Source: Holothuria scabra | Lineage: Eukaryota > Echinodermata > Holothuroidea > Aspidochirotida > Holothuriidae | Assembly (NCBI GenBank): GCA_037179385.1 | Contig: CM074179.1 | Location: forward strand, 3,100,001-3,164,000 | Reading direction: 5' to 3' | DNA: 64,000 nt | Shown: positions 38,201 to 53,200 of the stretch, piece by piece | Layout: each line of letters opens with the position of its first letter | Position numbering within the stretch: position 1 is the stretch's first letter | The notes under the pieces: generated by a model | Told to the model about the DNA's origin: nothing | Seen by the model: the letters and a program-made list of their open reading frames with translations, nothing else | Database searches by the model: none | Made by a program: the position numbers and the translations under genes

Positions 38201-41200
38201 AATATGGTAAATAATGTCGTGTCACTCACGCACCATGATGGGATCCCAAGATAGCCAATGAATATTATGAGAAGAGAGAAAAGTTTCAAACTAGGGTTCA
38301 CAGGGGTCTGTCCCATGGTATGACATGAATAACTGGTAACTTGCCATGATATATCCACTGAGTGCAAAGAAATGTGCACTTGCAAAAACTCTTGATGTCG
38401 TGTCACTCACAGTTAAGACGGATTTGCAGAAAAAAGGTATGAATAAGCGTTTTGATTGCCTAATCCAGTAACAATGAGTTTTTACCTATTATGACCAATG
38501 TTTTCAATTAATTTCCTCCAGTCTGAACTACATATTTTGACTACTAAATCCCAATTAATCTGTATTTCAGCGTGAGTGATGTCACGACAATTTCTTGTGA
38601 GTGACACAACAATTTTTTGTGAGTGACACGACAACAGTTTGGCACATCATTATGAATTAACCTTAATGTGTAAAAGGCTGATAGTTCACACAATATTACT
38701 AGGTATTAAACTGTCTTTGTCAATATATTGGCATCCTTCAATCTTGAATAAGCTGTGAGCTATCAAACTTCTCTTGTTTAAATCGTGAGTGACACGACAA
38801 CTGATATTACAAAAGTTCAAGTCCAAAATTTATTCTGAAGAGGAATTCAAAACTTTTTCAATCTTGATCAAGAGTTAGGAGGTATACACAGTTTATACAT
38901 CAGCAGCAAACACTCCTCATTCCATCAATTTGGGATGGTTATAACTAGCAATTAAAATTTACATGATAATTGCATATTTTAAGATCCAAAATTATCTGTG
39001 ATATTGATTTGGTATGTCACAATATAGATGGGAACAAGGAATCAAACACTGTTGGAAAAGTGGAGTCCAACTATCCCTTATTACAAAAATACCAAAACTT
39101 TCTGTCTTCTTCTAACTTCATGTTCACCCTCTCATGTCCACTTATGTTTGAAAACGGCCCTGTAAGAAAGTATTAAATGACTTATCACAGTGTTTACCAA
39201 ATACCATGGCAATAGTCCTCATGTGTTATGATGATGCAGAAAAGAAAAACATGCCCTCGCATAGAAAGGGTATCATTATAAGTTTCACAAACGTAAATGC
39301 AGATAGCTGATATGTGTGGCAATAATGTTATATATTTCTTCTTTGCAGTTGAAGATCCTGTTATATGCCTTAATAACTTGTATAGTAGGCAGAATTTAAG
39401 CTATTGGCAGCTCTTTCCATCTGTAGCTATGAAATGTCCAACATGAAACGTAGTCAGCGAATGTCGTAAAATGTACTTCAGAGAAAGGCTATATATATGT
39501 GACAGCAGAAGAAAAAAAGGAAAATGAAATCCTGTAGGCACAAGCAACATGCAGGGATTCTGCCAGAAGCTAAATAAAAAAAAAGGCTGGGGGGGGGTTG
39601 CTACTCATAACTGCCAAATGCCAAGTCTAAATTCATGGTTTCCTTTGGCCAAAGTTACAGGTGGGTTTGGGCTGGGGGGGGGGGGGAAGCTTTCTTCAAG
39701 ACCCCAGTAAGGTGCAATCTGAAGGCTCATGTCAGTTAAAGCATTGCTGCAAAAGTGTTCTCTTCTGATGTGAGAAACCAAGATACTGACATTTTTTTCT
39801 ATTTTTTAGGGATAATTTATCCCCCACCTTTCCAGAAGGAGAGTAAAATCCCCCCTTTCCATTTTGGAAAAAAATTGAAAATTATTTCCCCTCCCCCTTA
39901 TCACAATGGCAACACAGATACATACCTGTAGGTTACAAAAGTGCTACAAGATACACTAAGGTATATTTTACACTTGCATGTTATATATACGTAGGGCTTG
40001 GTTTAAAGAGACCTCAACACTGGCCTGGACAACATGTCTTTAGGGCTTTGTTCCTGCAATACAATGCAGATATTAAGTTGTCATTAGCAGCAACTGAGAC
40101 TCCCCAATCAAAAGCCTGCTTAACAAACTCTTCTAATTAGTGGTGCTTAGTGTGTTCATGTATTTTATGTTTCTCCTTTTTTCCAGAGGGCCAAGAGTGT
40201 AAACTTGTTTACACAATATAATGAAATTGGAGGAAGAGTCAGCAAAGAGGGTCATGTCAATGAAGACCGCAGTCTGCTGCCCTCTAGAGATCTTCAAAAT
40301 GAACTCATACAACCAAGGAAACATAAGATAGATTCAAGTATTGTATCACAGAAAGATGACGCATTAAAAGAGCAGGAGGTCAAAGGTCAGGGAAATGTCT
40401 CATCAGATGGTTTACTGAAGTATGCCATTGATGACATGGCAGATTCCGTAGATAGTGAAAACTTTGAAGAAAGGAGTGAGAGAGGACCTGATGATATTCA
40501 AATTGATTTACTTTCTGTTGAGGAGGCTAGAGAAAAGAAAAGTGTCTCTGGGAGTGAGGCCTCCAAGAGTTCACGACATTCTTCTAGTAGGAGTGTTAAA
40601 TCTGAAGGGATGCTCACAGGAAAGGGGAATGGTTTACATGAGACTGTACTCAGAGAGGGTAACAGTGACTCCAAAATTGATATGATAAATGCCAATTCAT
40701 CTTTGCCAAAAATTGAGGCATCATTAAATGTTCCAACAAGAAGATTAAGTCTTCCTGGAAAGACATTGTCTCCAACAGAAAAGGGGGAATTCAAATTACC
40801 TTTTATAGAACAGCAGATTGAGAGGCAGATTTCCAAGTCTGATGAAATCCTGCCATCTCCTAAAAATGGAGAGGAATTAGAGTATAGGGGTCAAGGGATG
40901 GAGAATGTAGATAGCAGTGAATTATTTGTAAATCAAAAGGAGAATGATGGTATTACATCTTCTGAGGGGTTTGTTTCCATGGAGAAGGAAGAATGTTCTG
41001 TGGAAATTGATAAAAGTGCAATGCTGCCCTCTATAGAAGCAGGAAACATAGCAGGCTCTTCTACTAGTACTGTGGCACCTCAGATTGTAAACATATCAGA
41101 GGCATCTGAGACTAATGTGGCTCTTCCCGACCTCAATGGAGAGAGAAATTTTTTGGTTAGTCCTGTTCAAACGCCGCTACCAGATGAAACATCAAGACTT

Positions 41201-44200
41201 TTAGATGATGATTGGGGGACAGATTCAAACTTGTTCAATGATGTCATAGAGGGCGATATACACATCCACATTCCAATGGAACGGAACATCATTAAGTTAT
41301 ACATATCAAGCCATTTGTCAGGTAGGTCTTCCTCCAGTTGACAAACTGAGTTAATTCAATGAAAACAACACTTTTATCATAAGTACACCAATGTTCAATG
41401 GATATGTGCTTTTTACCATTGTCATCATTTAATTTTACATGCCTAACCCCACCCCCATCAGTCAACCTCTCTCCCTAATTGCAACTGCTACACATGATAA
41501 AATATTTTTCTTTTTGTGATTTAAAGTAATTTTTAGGGATCAAATTACAGTATTAAGTAGGTATTCATGCTGATATTTTGCAATATCTACGTGTACCCCC
41601 TTTCCCTTTACTTGCAACTATTCGGTTTCATTGGCTTAATAAACAATTGAACTTCATTTTCATTTGTATCATTGCAGACATGGAATCTGAAAGAACCATT
41701 CTTATGAGCAAAGTCTTTTCTAAAGGCCTGAGACAGTTTTGTAAGGAAAGGGGCTATGAGCTACAGGTGGTTGACCCTCACTGGGGCTTAAAGGATGTAT
41801 GGACCAATGATCACTCTCATGTGGACCTTTGTATGGATCAGGTAGAACACTGCAGGGCCACATCACATGGGCCATATTTCATGGTAAGGGGCCATACGTA
41901 ATTTGAATTTAGATTCTCCAGGTGCATTTCAAATCACACTCCTCAGAAAATTAAGGACTGTGGTATGGTAGGTGTGTTCTATTATTAAATGTTATAAGAT
42001 TTATATGAATGCCAAATCTGCATCTTAGTGTTCAAAACAATAAGGCTCACAGTGTTTTGAGGTGAGTTTTGGCATCATGATTGCCTCAAAATTCAAAGGC
42101 ATGCATACAGTTTTAATGTTATTGACATAATGTTACAAAACATGTTCAATACACATGGTTATGGGGTAGGAGAGGGTCCTGAACTTACTCCATTTTTAAA
42201 GACATTCATGCTTGTGATTTTTCAAAAACTACAACTCTTCACATTTTTTTATTATGCTAATAGGGGTGCAATGAAAGAATGTTTTGTGAAATAGATTTAT
42301 ATGACAAAGACCAGTCACTACATACTTAGCTTGTTATCACACACCACATTTATAGCTTTCCCCAAGTCTAAATGGACACTTGCCATACCTGAGATTGACT
42401 TGTCCTAAAATATCATGTGAGAGGCAGGTATCTGAAAAAATCCCATAAATTTTGGAAACAAACATGCATCCCTCTCATATTTGAACCCAGCAGAAAATTC
42501 CCTGTTGAGACCCTTTGTCCAATTTCCATTTACCAAAGGGTTTCAATGGGTTTTAAAGGGTTCTAAAGGATTTTCAAAAGGTTTTGATTTGTGCAAAGGG
42601 TAATTTGGAAATTCCCTTTGAGGTTTGTCCAATTTCATCAACAACCAAAGGGAACCCTTTGGATGCAAAGGGTTTTTTTCAAAGGGTATCATTTGAAACC
42701 CTTTGGACTTAAAGGGCTTTACCCCAAAGGGTTACAAAGGGAATTTTCAGCTGCGAAACCATAGAAATAGCTACTTCAAATGTCTCCTATAATCAGCCCT
42801 TATAAATGAACTTTCTGTAATGATTTACTTGCAGGAGAAAGCAAGCCCTTGTCCTGGGTAAAAAAATAAGGGAGAAGTATTGGACTGGCTCTTATGAAAC
42901 AGTCACCCAAATTTGCCGGAATAACATGTACCCATTTCGATTCTATTCATCTCTCTTGATTTAATTATGTGATAGCCAGGGAAGGCTTCTTACAGGGAAA
43001 ACACAGTCATCTCAAACTACTTTTGAAATATTGACCAGTAGTAACAAATGTTTTCTCATCACCATTCCAAGTAATAGTATCTTTAGTATCTTTCTTTAAA
43101 ATATGTTTCCCACATTAAGGCCATTCAAGAAATTATCCTCTGTAAAATCCCAAAATATTTGAACAAAAATATAGTCACATTGTCAAAAAACAGCTATTTA
43201 TGAATAGGAATGCTGGGGCACATTTTTTCACTTTAGGGCAACCATCTTTCCTCATTTAAAGGGGAAGTTTAAGCAAAAATTTAATTTCCATCATGTGAAA
43301 GAGGAACCAAATCCACACAGTGTAGTGAAAATTCCATTCAAATCAGACATGTATTTCTCGAAATATCAGTAAATGAAGTTAGTAGATTTGTGTTCAAAAG
43401 TGAGTTTGAGGGCAGAAGAGCTTATATCACTTCTTCACATTGACAAGGAATGCTTTGTTTCCCTTTGTTTTATCAGACTGTTGTGTTGACCTTTAAGTTA
43501 ATAGGAGTATGACCTCCCTGTGGGGGATGCAAAGTTTGTAAAATTCTCATGCCACTTATGCAATCACATTTTAATAATATGGGATTGTTGAGGAGAAAAT
43601 CCAGTATAAAGTTTAAAGAAAAACAAAAGACTGCACATAAATGAGGGGATGTGATGTCATATGTGCTTGCTTCAAGTTCACTTTTTCATGAAAATATGAA
43701 CACTTTACTTGTTCAAATGGTAAGAACACATCAGATTTCAATGCAAATTTCACCAAAATGCTTAGAATGAGCTCCTCTCTAACATACAAAATCCTGTTAT
43801 GACCTTAGACCCTTCTTTTAACTAGGATTGATGAGACTGTAGCTACAGTACTTAATTTTTGGCATTTGTTAGGCACCGTAGTTAAAACCATTATCATGAA
43901 CAGTGATTGCAAAGATTCCTTGGAAGAAAGCAAATTGAAAATAACTTAAGTTACTTAGTAACTAGGGACTGCAGTATGCCAGCTCCAATGGTCCTTGTAA
44001 TATTGTTTGAATTTTAAATGATTGCTAACTTGAAATGTTTTGTAGCACAACTGCTTGAAGTCTTTAGCTAGTGAAGGATTTTACCCTAGCAATATACCAT
44101 ATCTTTCTGCAGCATACATCAGCTGTTAAAATTGCAGACGGGGTCACCTCTATTCCAATTGTAGCAATCCCAGAAGGCCCGCAGAATACCTAAACCACAT

Positions 44201-47200
44201 GACGCAGACACATTAATAATCACAAGAGTCTCGACTGGATGGGATGGACGCATATATTCTCATCTCAACATACTCTTCCATGTCCCTTTACGAGAAAACT
44301 ATCAAGACAAAATAATACAAAAATATAGTTTTAGTATATATCTAAATTGCACAGTAAATTGCACATATCGGGACAAACATATAACACAAAAATAAATAAG
44401 AAATACACAAAAATACAATTACCTCTTTGGACTCACACAGAATACTACACGCAGAACGCAACACACAATGTTGCTAGTAATACATTTCACAGAGTAGATT
44501 AATACAAACGCAGGAATAACATAATACGCAGGAGCCTCAGTTGTAACTGGTCTGAGGTTACAGTACTACTAAATTACCCAGAAGATCTGACCAGAGACAG
44601 TATAACAGTAGGTATGCACACCTGTAAATAATGCATAGATACAGTATTTAAGCATTGCAACATCATGCATAACAATAGGTTAATCTGCAGTACCTTGTGG
44701 GACTGTACCATTCATACACTAGGTACACATGGCACTAGGTCAGCCAACTTTGCTGGACTATACCATTAACAAATAAACTAGTGATATCTTTCACTACACC
44801 AATACTTTTACATTATTTGAAGCAATGTGTAATATTGGTGTCATTTTTTTTCTGTTGAGTCTTTGTAATATTGTCAGTCATGAGTCTTAATTGGGTTTCA
44901 CAACCCCTGATTATATCCCTTAAATACTGGATTGTTTGTGAAGAACTCAAAAGACTGCTTGATTGTAGTTTACCCTGATTGTGGTTCAATGTCTTTTGTT
45001 TTGTACCCACAATTCAAGAGATAAAATAACCCTATTTGCATTGCAACTTGTGACCTGAGACATTTCAGTTCTGAATCAGATTTGATTCAACTTTGCAAAT
45101 ATTGGAAACCAGTAAAGTTAAGACTCTGGAAAAGTTCTAACTAATCTGAAAAAGGGTAACATGCAATAATTACCATGTTTAACAAGCAATCATTTCAGTT
45201 TTCTTATTGCTTAGAGAAGTTATGAATTGAATAATATTCATTTGAAGTAACAAATGATAAACTCAACAGTTGTTTCTCAGGATTGTGAAATTTCTAATCA
45301 ATTCAAACATTGTTTTATACATCTAGCCAATTCTCTCACACTCTTTTATCCTCTACAGTTGGTCACCAAAAGCACATCATAGCAGTTGCTTACTTAAAGA
45401 CTTTCCTAAATTTCCCTCACATTTCCCTGCTAACTTTGTTGTCTTTTTTTCTGTTTTATTATGACTGTTCCATAGATGATGGTTGGTCAAAAGATGGGAC
45501 ACCAGTCATTGCCAAGATACCTCAAACTAGAAGAATACTCATTGATTGTTGAAGCCATTAAAAGAGACAAAGAAAAACTGGTTGCAGCATGGAAAGCCAA
45601 AATTGCAGCCAAGTAAGATACTACTCTTCAACAACTTGATGATTTGAAATCATAGGATGCTCTTTTTGTACCAAGGTATGGGTGGAGGGGGTTCTCATTT
45701 CTGTGTTACTTTCTATCAAAGTTGTTTGATCTCAATGTGTCATTTTGTTTTTTTTGATTCTGCAAGTATAATTTATGCATATTGCAGTATATAATGAGCA
45801 GTGGTGTAACCTTGCCAGGACTTTTCAATGGGGCGAGGGAGAGGCATGCAGCAGTATTTTGCATAGTTGCTGGCCCATGGGAGGGATGGATGCTAGGGCC
45901 TGGCCCAGTGGCCTTAATTCTGGCTATGCTACTAAAAATAGACCCTCTCAGATTAGGACTAGACAAGTAAGATTTGCGTTTGAACATTCTTTTGTTTAAT
46001 CCATCAACTGGTATTTCTTGTGATTGAGAGACTAAAAAAAGAATGATTGGGTGAGAATGTCATTTATTCAACCTTTTGGGTAAGTCCAACTCCATACAGC
46101 TGATGCCTTTATTCCATTCTGAACATAGAACCACTGGCCGGTATGATAATTGTTACAGTTGTCATGAGTGTCTCAAAAATTTCAATAAACAATACCGTAA
46201 CATCATTTACACCAATAACCATAAAGTTGTTGTATGCTTATTTTTGGACTGTTCATTTAGTGAAGCAGCTGAGAAGATGGGAGGAAATGATGGGGATAGT
46301 CTACTCTCTAGCAGGAGGATGTCAATTGCAAGTCAAAGGTCACAAAGGTGAGTGACTCTAACTTAATTGTTTGGCTTTGCTTCATGAATATTTATTACAA
46401 ATACATCACATTTGTATACCATCATTGCAACTGCTACTCATGTATCAGGTATAACTAAACCATTCAATACAAAAATGTGCTTCAAATTATGGCCACAAGA
46501 AGTTCAAAGAGTTTCTTCATTTCTGACTCATAAGATATCCTATCAAGCGTAATGAAAATTTCAAGACAATTTCCATGTTGCTAAATCCTTACAGAAATTA
46601 CTTTCTGGGCAGGATTTGTCGCATTCTAGAAACCTAAAATTCCCTGATTACAATTTTTTCACATTATGAAGTTCTTATCAAGTAAATTAGTTAAACACAG
46701 AGGTTCAGTTTGTAATTTATTTTTGTGGATTGCATCAAACTCTCTGGCTATTGAATTTTGTGTATGAAAACATGTAAAAAACAGTTGTTGGAGGTCTTGT
46801 GGAGGCAACAAATTGTAATCCATGACCTGGAAAAGTCTACAAATGAATATTTTTACAAAGTCTACTGTAATTGAGGAAAAGGGTGGGGGGGGGGGGGACT
46901 TTTACTTTCAATTAATTTGGTAAATTTTAAACTGAATAACTGTTTTACATTGCCGTAGAGCTGACCTTTATCAGTTGGAAAGATTTTTGTTTTGAGATAT
47001 GATATCATGTCATCATAATTTCATTTGATATTTAACCATTGCTTTAGCATCATTAATATGTATGACAGCTTGTACCATTTACCTACATCACTAATCTCAT
47101 AAAATGCCCTGCTTTGCATATCATTTGCATGCTAACTTTAACATGCCATAATACATCCCTCCAGGTCTTTTGGCAACAAAGCAGGTTTTAAGACTGGTGT

Positions 47201-50200
47201 TAATAGAATGATGAGGTCGCTTAAAGTTGTCAATCTTGTGTCAAAAGGGTAAGATTCATCATTTTTTATGCTGTATTTTTAATATGTTTCTCATCTTTGG
47301 TTTCCATGGTGGTGGCTTTTCTTATCCCCTAAAACTGCTGTCATGATTCCCCAGAATCATGTTATTACCTCAACAACAAAATGCTTGCAAAGTTTTCAAA
47401 AGTTTTAAAATAACTTATCTAATACATTTGAGGACTGCTTTTGCCCTGGGATTACAAACCCTAATACAATGTGTCATTCTTTAATTGATGTATACAGTAA
47501 TAAGATCCCCCTCTTGTTGAAACATGTACAATATTTATGTCTTAAAGCATTCTTTATAGAGAGATGAGAGGAGCTTAGAAACATTTTCACTATTTTTAAT
47601 ATCTCATGACATGTCTGGGAGGATTGCCATGAAAGTATTCATATGAACTTGAGCACTGTTTGCTTTGCCTAAAAAACTGATCTTGCCTTTTTTTTCCTGA
47701 AAGCTATGTGAAATATCACCATATTTTTTTGGTTACACCATCTGCTCCTATGATTGAAATTAGGGCAATTATTAAAATTATAACTATGTCCCTAATCCCA
47801 GAGCAGGCCATTTACAGTGGTCAATTTCTTAACAAATTGGGTAACATGCTAAGGCCTAGGCCTTAGCATGACTCCCAATGTGTTGAGAAATAGACTTGCG
47901 TATACTGCCTACTCTAGGATAAGAGACATAGGTATAACTATGAGAAGAACCTCTTTGGTCAGCAAAGTGGATATTGTACTGTACTTCAAATGTAGGCAAT
48001 AGATTATTGCCTTTCAGATACTCACATACAGAGGGGTAATTTTCAGGGTCCTCTTGTTCTTTTCAGACATTTGAAATGATGTAAATCAGTACATGTATTA
48101 GAACAAAATAAGATCTGGCATGTTCGTATCAATGTGCATGTCTGTGTTGAATTCAGAATGAGGACCAGGAAAAAAAAAACATCTGAAATTCTGACATTTT
48201 CATGTTGATGAGTTTGTGTGTATGTCAGTGATGCAAATTGATTGGAATGTATGAGATCAAAACGTAATTGTCACCAAATCTGTGGTGTATCATCTATCAA
48301 GTGTGGTGTCTTATGATGTACAGTAATTATTAAAGAAGACATGAATCTAACGAGACATCCATTGTCTAAGGTGTTAAGATTTTTCCTCGGGGTTTCCTAA
48401 AATTCGGCATCATGTATCGTGTAAGGACTCTTGTTGATATACATAAATCTGGAGGAGCAGTAAATGTTGAAAATGCTGCTCTTACCAAGCTGAGTTTCAA
48501 GATTCAAGATAAGAGAAATGTAGTTAATGGTGTATTGATGTTTTTGTGCATCTTTCATACATCATAAGCTGTAATTAAGTCTGGAGTAATAGTTTGTAAC
48601 ACTATCTTATTGCTATTAATACCTTGCTGATATTACTCTGTGTTGTCTGTCAATTAGTTAGATGAGTTTGTACTGCTTAGATTCTAACCTTTTGGTTCAA
48701 GTAGAGCTGGTCATGGCCTTTTTTCCAGTTGTAGCTCTCTAGCTTGTTTTCCCTACTCCATTGCTTATGCTGAGCACAAAGCACATTGGCATTCATTGTT
48801 GTTGTCGTGCACCCTCATTGCATCATTTCTCATTTCATGTATTAAACTCTTATCACATTCTCATTATACTTTATGTGCAATTTTTTATTTGTAAGTAGAC
48901 CTTATGCATTGATGACATGATGATTTCAGTTTGGAGGAATAACATGAAACACAGTGGCACCACTGAACTTTGTGTAGAACATATACTGTAAGGAACATTG
49001 TTTCGTTTCGTTTCGTTTGTTTTTTCTCTTTTCCATAAGAAATACAAAATAGAACAAACTTAGATTCTTTACAATTGACAAAAGAGAAAGGAAGTAGTCT
49101 AAAAAGTCTAAAGGCTTAACGAGAAGATCCACTCCCCAAGAAGCAAAACAATAATTAAGAAATGAAAAAAAAAAAGAAAAGAAATGCACACCTTAAGATT
49201 CTCCCCATGTGTGTAGAAGACTTATGCATATCCAATTAATTCACCAATCAGCTGTTTGCATAATTTGCTGATGTTGGTTAGTTATTTCTCCAAAGGAGGG
49301 CATTGTTTTGCAATGTGACATCATTAGCATAAAGTCTATTATTCACTGAGGAGTACTGAATATTCATTGCCTATTCTTTTTCTTTGTATTATTGTGTCTT
49401 GTAATATATTATCAACTACAGTACTCACCCACCTTAAGGCTGTCAATTCGTTTATGTTATTGTTTCTTTAGTCAGTTATATTGCTATTCCGTTTATGTTT
49501 GTGTTAATCTCTGTTTGAGTTTTGTTGCTTGATTTTTAATACCAGCTTGTTGTATCTTTCTGTCTCTAACCACTTACAATCAAATTTTTCTACTTGTACA
49601 GGAGGAGTTCTGTTTTTGGGTGAGTATTTAACTATTCTCCACCTAATTTGCACTCAAAAGTACAAAGTGTGAAGGACTGCAAACTCCATGGCCCGTACAA
49701 CCCTAATAGGGAAGTGATGGCGAGGGCACAGTGTGGGATTTCCTATGGAACCCTGGAGAGCTTATGTTTGTTCATCTTTGTCTCCATTAACACACTGCTA
49801 ATTGGATTTGTTGGTAGGCTGGTTGGCTGCTTAAGTTGAATCTTGCCCTATGTCCAAAGAAAGAAATGAGCAGTGCTCATGATCCCCATTTCCTGCACTG
49901 GGGACATCAGGCAACTAATTGCCCATTCAGTCATGTCCAAGTATATCTATCAAAAGGATTCAGTTTGTTGATCATTGACAGAAGGAAGTTGACTTTCAGA
50001 TGGTCGCCCTATGCTGGTCAATATCCCACTTGCACTTGTAGCTCAGCATAGGCAATAGGGAAATCAGCCAGTGAGCCACAACTGGAAAAAAGGCAGTCGT
50101 TGGCTTGACTTGAACCAATTGTTTGAGAAAAGAGTGGTACAACCTCTTTAAACAAACTAACATAATATGTGCTTACATATTGAGGTCTTTTATATTTACT

Positions 50201-53200
50201 GTTATTACATGATATGCCATCATACCCCTCAAGCAATACCAAGGTTGGTGTGTGCCAAGGAAGATAGACAAGACAGCTGTGTATATGAGGGACTGGAAGT
50301 AACTTAGTTGTGAGAAATGGAACTCTTCTGGATGTAAAGTCTTGATCTTTTAAGGCTAAGTCTTTTCTCCTGAGGCAGTTCAAATTCTCTGAACTTATTG
50401 ACTTCTTGCCCCTCCCACTGCTGTCTCCAACCTCTCACTTGTGCAGACACAATTGAAGTTTAATTATTTCTTAATGGCATATCCTGGTGAGTAATGGTTT
50501 TAGAATGCCTAAAATTTATGATATACACGTGTAGGGTACAATTTTTTCTTTCTTAAATTACAGACTACTAGTGTAATGATGAGAATAAAAAATGTAATCA
50601 GTAGTATGAGTTTACTTTGATCTTACTTATTATTTGCATAATTATTCAAGTTTGACATCTAATAATATCACCACAGTTAAAATTTTGAATTTTTTGTATC
50701 CTGACCTACAATGTTTTAGTGCATAATCTGGAAAAGTGTCTGGTCAAAAATTTTGACACAATGAATTGAATCTTTAATAACTTAGTCATGATATATTTTA
50801 GCTGATTTGCATGTAAGATGTGTGAATTGTTTAACCATTTGTTAAAGATGGAGAATATTTTACATGTTTAGAAACATTTGGTGAAGAGATCAACATTTTT
50901 AGACCAAATTTTTTTTTCATTTTGAATGCTTTTATTTAACTTTCAGAGATGTCCAAGAGCCTAAAGAAGATCCTGAGCTAACTGCACAGAAAGCTGCTGA
51001 AAAAGAATGTGATGATAATTTGGTTGCCATGGAAACATGGTACAAGCTGGATGAGAATCAGATCCCAGCAGCATACATTCTGCAGAACATTAGGTACAGT
51101 ACTTGTGGAAAGTTTGTTCATTTATCACTGTAGGACCCTGGGTTCTGAGTTTGGAGTATGCTACTGATTACAAGGTGAAGAGCATAAGATTAAAACTGAC
51201 TGGTCCAAACCCATTTGGGGGAGGCAGAGCCTTGCAGTGGGTTTACAAATTTTGTTCTTAAAAAGCAATCATATTGCTTGAATCAACACTGGGAACTTGT
51301 CTAGTGGACAATGTTTACATGCTTACACACTTATGATTGATGTGATTTGTTGATTCAGTGTGACATTGGAATATTCAAATTACATCAAATGTTGATGAAA
51401 TGCAAAAGTTTCTGTAGAAATTACTGTTCATGCATTTTTTGGGGGGAGGAGGGGGAGGCTCAGAGTAGGGGTGGAGTGAAGAACTCCAAATCATTTAATT
51501 TGGATCCCTTTGAAAACTTGGGTATCACTGCTGAAGAGTTACAGGGATGGCAAAAGGTGCTAGGAGGAAAGGGATGCTTTTGCGGTTCATATCCAATGCA
51601 CCATATTAGATTTAGCTTTTTTTGGTATCCAGAATGTAACAAAATGAATTAAACATTTCTTTTCATGTTTAAATTGAGGTGGACTTTTTTATATGTTAGA
51701 AAGGCTGGGTTGGAATATCTGTAATCTAAATGAATTTTCATAGCAAATGGTCTATGGGCCTTTAGTCTGGGAGATGTTAACAATTGAAGAAACTTATTCA
51801 AAATGTCTAAATACCATGTTTGTAAGGCAGGCTGATATCATAGCCAATATACAATGTTAAAGGTCATGTATGGTTATGGTGTATTCATCTAAATCAGCAC
51901 ATAAAGAACCAAACCAGCAATCCTCATATTACAATTCAATGCCTTTAAAGACCCAGTTCTCTCACCCCAAACAGTACCAATTCTCCTTACCTTCTTACTT
52001 AAGTCCCTCCCACAATTGTCTGAAATTCATGCTCATCCATCCAAGCACAATCTCAGTTTATTGCTTCAAGGTGAGAAAAGAAAAACTCAATTTATATAAT
52101 CAAAACACCCTCAGTACAGTTCATGCTGTGTAATATAAGCTTTGGTACTCTGCATGGTTTGAATTAGCTGTCAATCAAAGAGCTGAGCCAATTGAGAATT
52201 TTGTTACCCCCTACCAAAATTGTAGTTTGGGGTGAGAGGTTTGGCCCTTTAAGACAGATATTCCTCTCTTATACAATTCAGTTCTCCAAACCTACCTAAT
52301 TTAGTCCTTTCTACAGCTATTAAACTCATCCTTAACCATAAACAATTCTAGCATATTCCTTCAGGGCAAACTCTTGTGAGTGTATGAAGTCTTCATGTGT
52401 AATCATAATACTCTCAGTACATGGTGTAATATAAGCTACTCTGCATTTTTGGAATGTGATGTCAATCAAGAGCTGAACCAATTTAGTAAATAATAATCCT
52501 GTAAGCCTAGATAATTAGCCTGTTAGGTGGAAATGGTTTCATTTTTCTGTCCATATTCTGTAAAGTTAATGTGGACGTGCAAGTTATTTGTTATTCATAT
52601 TTTGAAACGGAAAAAGGCCACAAAAAAATTACGTTTGTGTCACGTTGTGATAAATTTTCAAAGGCAATACTTCCTTTAAAGGAAAATATTTCAGTGGATG
52701 AAATGTACCGTATTGATGTTAGTACATGTTATGTTCGCTTTCTCCAGTGAAGTATGTCACAAAATATAATTGCTTTTGAAGAGAATTGACCAGATGCAAA
52801 CTAAATCATTCATAACATGACCAATGACCAGGCCACTGATAGCTCTTTTAATTCTCCATGTCATGGTACATGGCAAAACATCTACCTTTAGGGATATTCG
52901 TCGTGGCTACCACAATTTTTAGGGAAAAACTGCAGTTCCCAATTATAGTACCCGACCACTGGTTCATTACTCCAGTTAGCTGCTGCAATGAACAACGGCT
53001 TTGATTACCATTATCGTTCAATAAAAACTGAACAGTTTAGGGGTTCAAGTAAGTGTTGGCCAAAATAAGTGCTGCAAAGATGGGATCAAATTACTCATGG
53101 TGCATTGAAGGGTTAGATCCCTTTTCAGTTTCATCTGAGATAAACTGCTATCAGATGTCACCCTTCAGGACTATTGTCAAATGCTTGAATGGGCATCTAA

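Larger units (their letters stand above)
41884..45475 (+). other. Intron 6 (3.6 kb)
   Basis: No exon recognised. The DUF4062 sequence runs on well from exon 6 to exon 7 without one. Contains a CAAAGGG-rich inverted-repeat element (42488-42753) and a compositionally distinct segment (44100-44620). Confidence 0.6.
47249..49601 (+). other. Intron 9 (2.4 kb)
   Basis: Holds a SINE fragment and a LINE-like 3' end listed separately. No further exon recognised. Confidence 0.5.

Noticed and set aside
49648..49839. 63-codon plus-strand frame after the microexon
   Set aside because: It begins inside the intron after a good donor and has no family similarity or matching acceptor.
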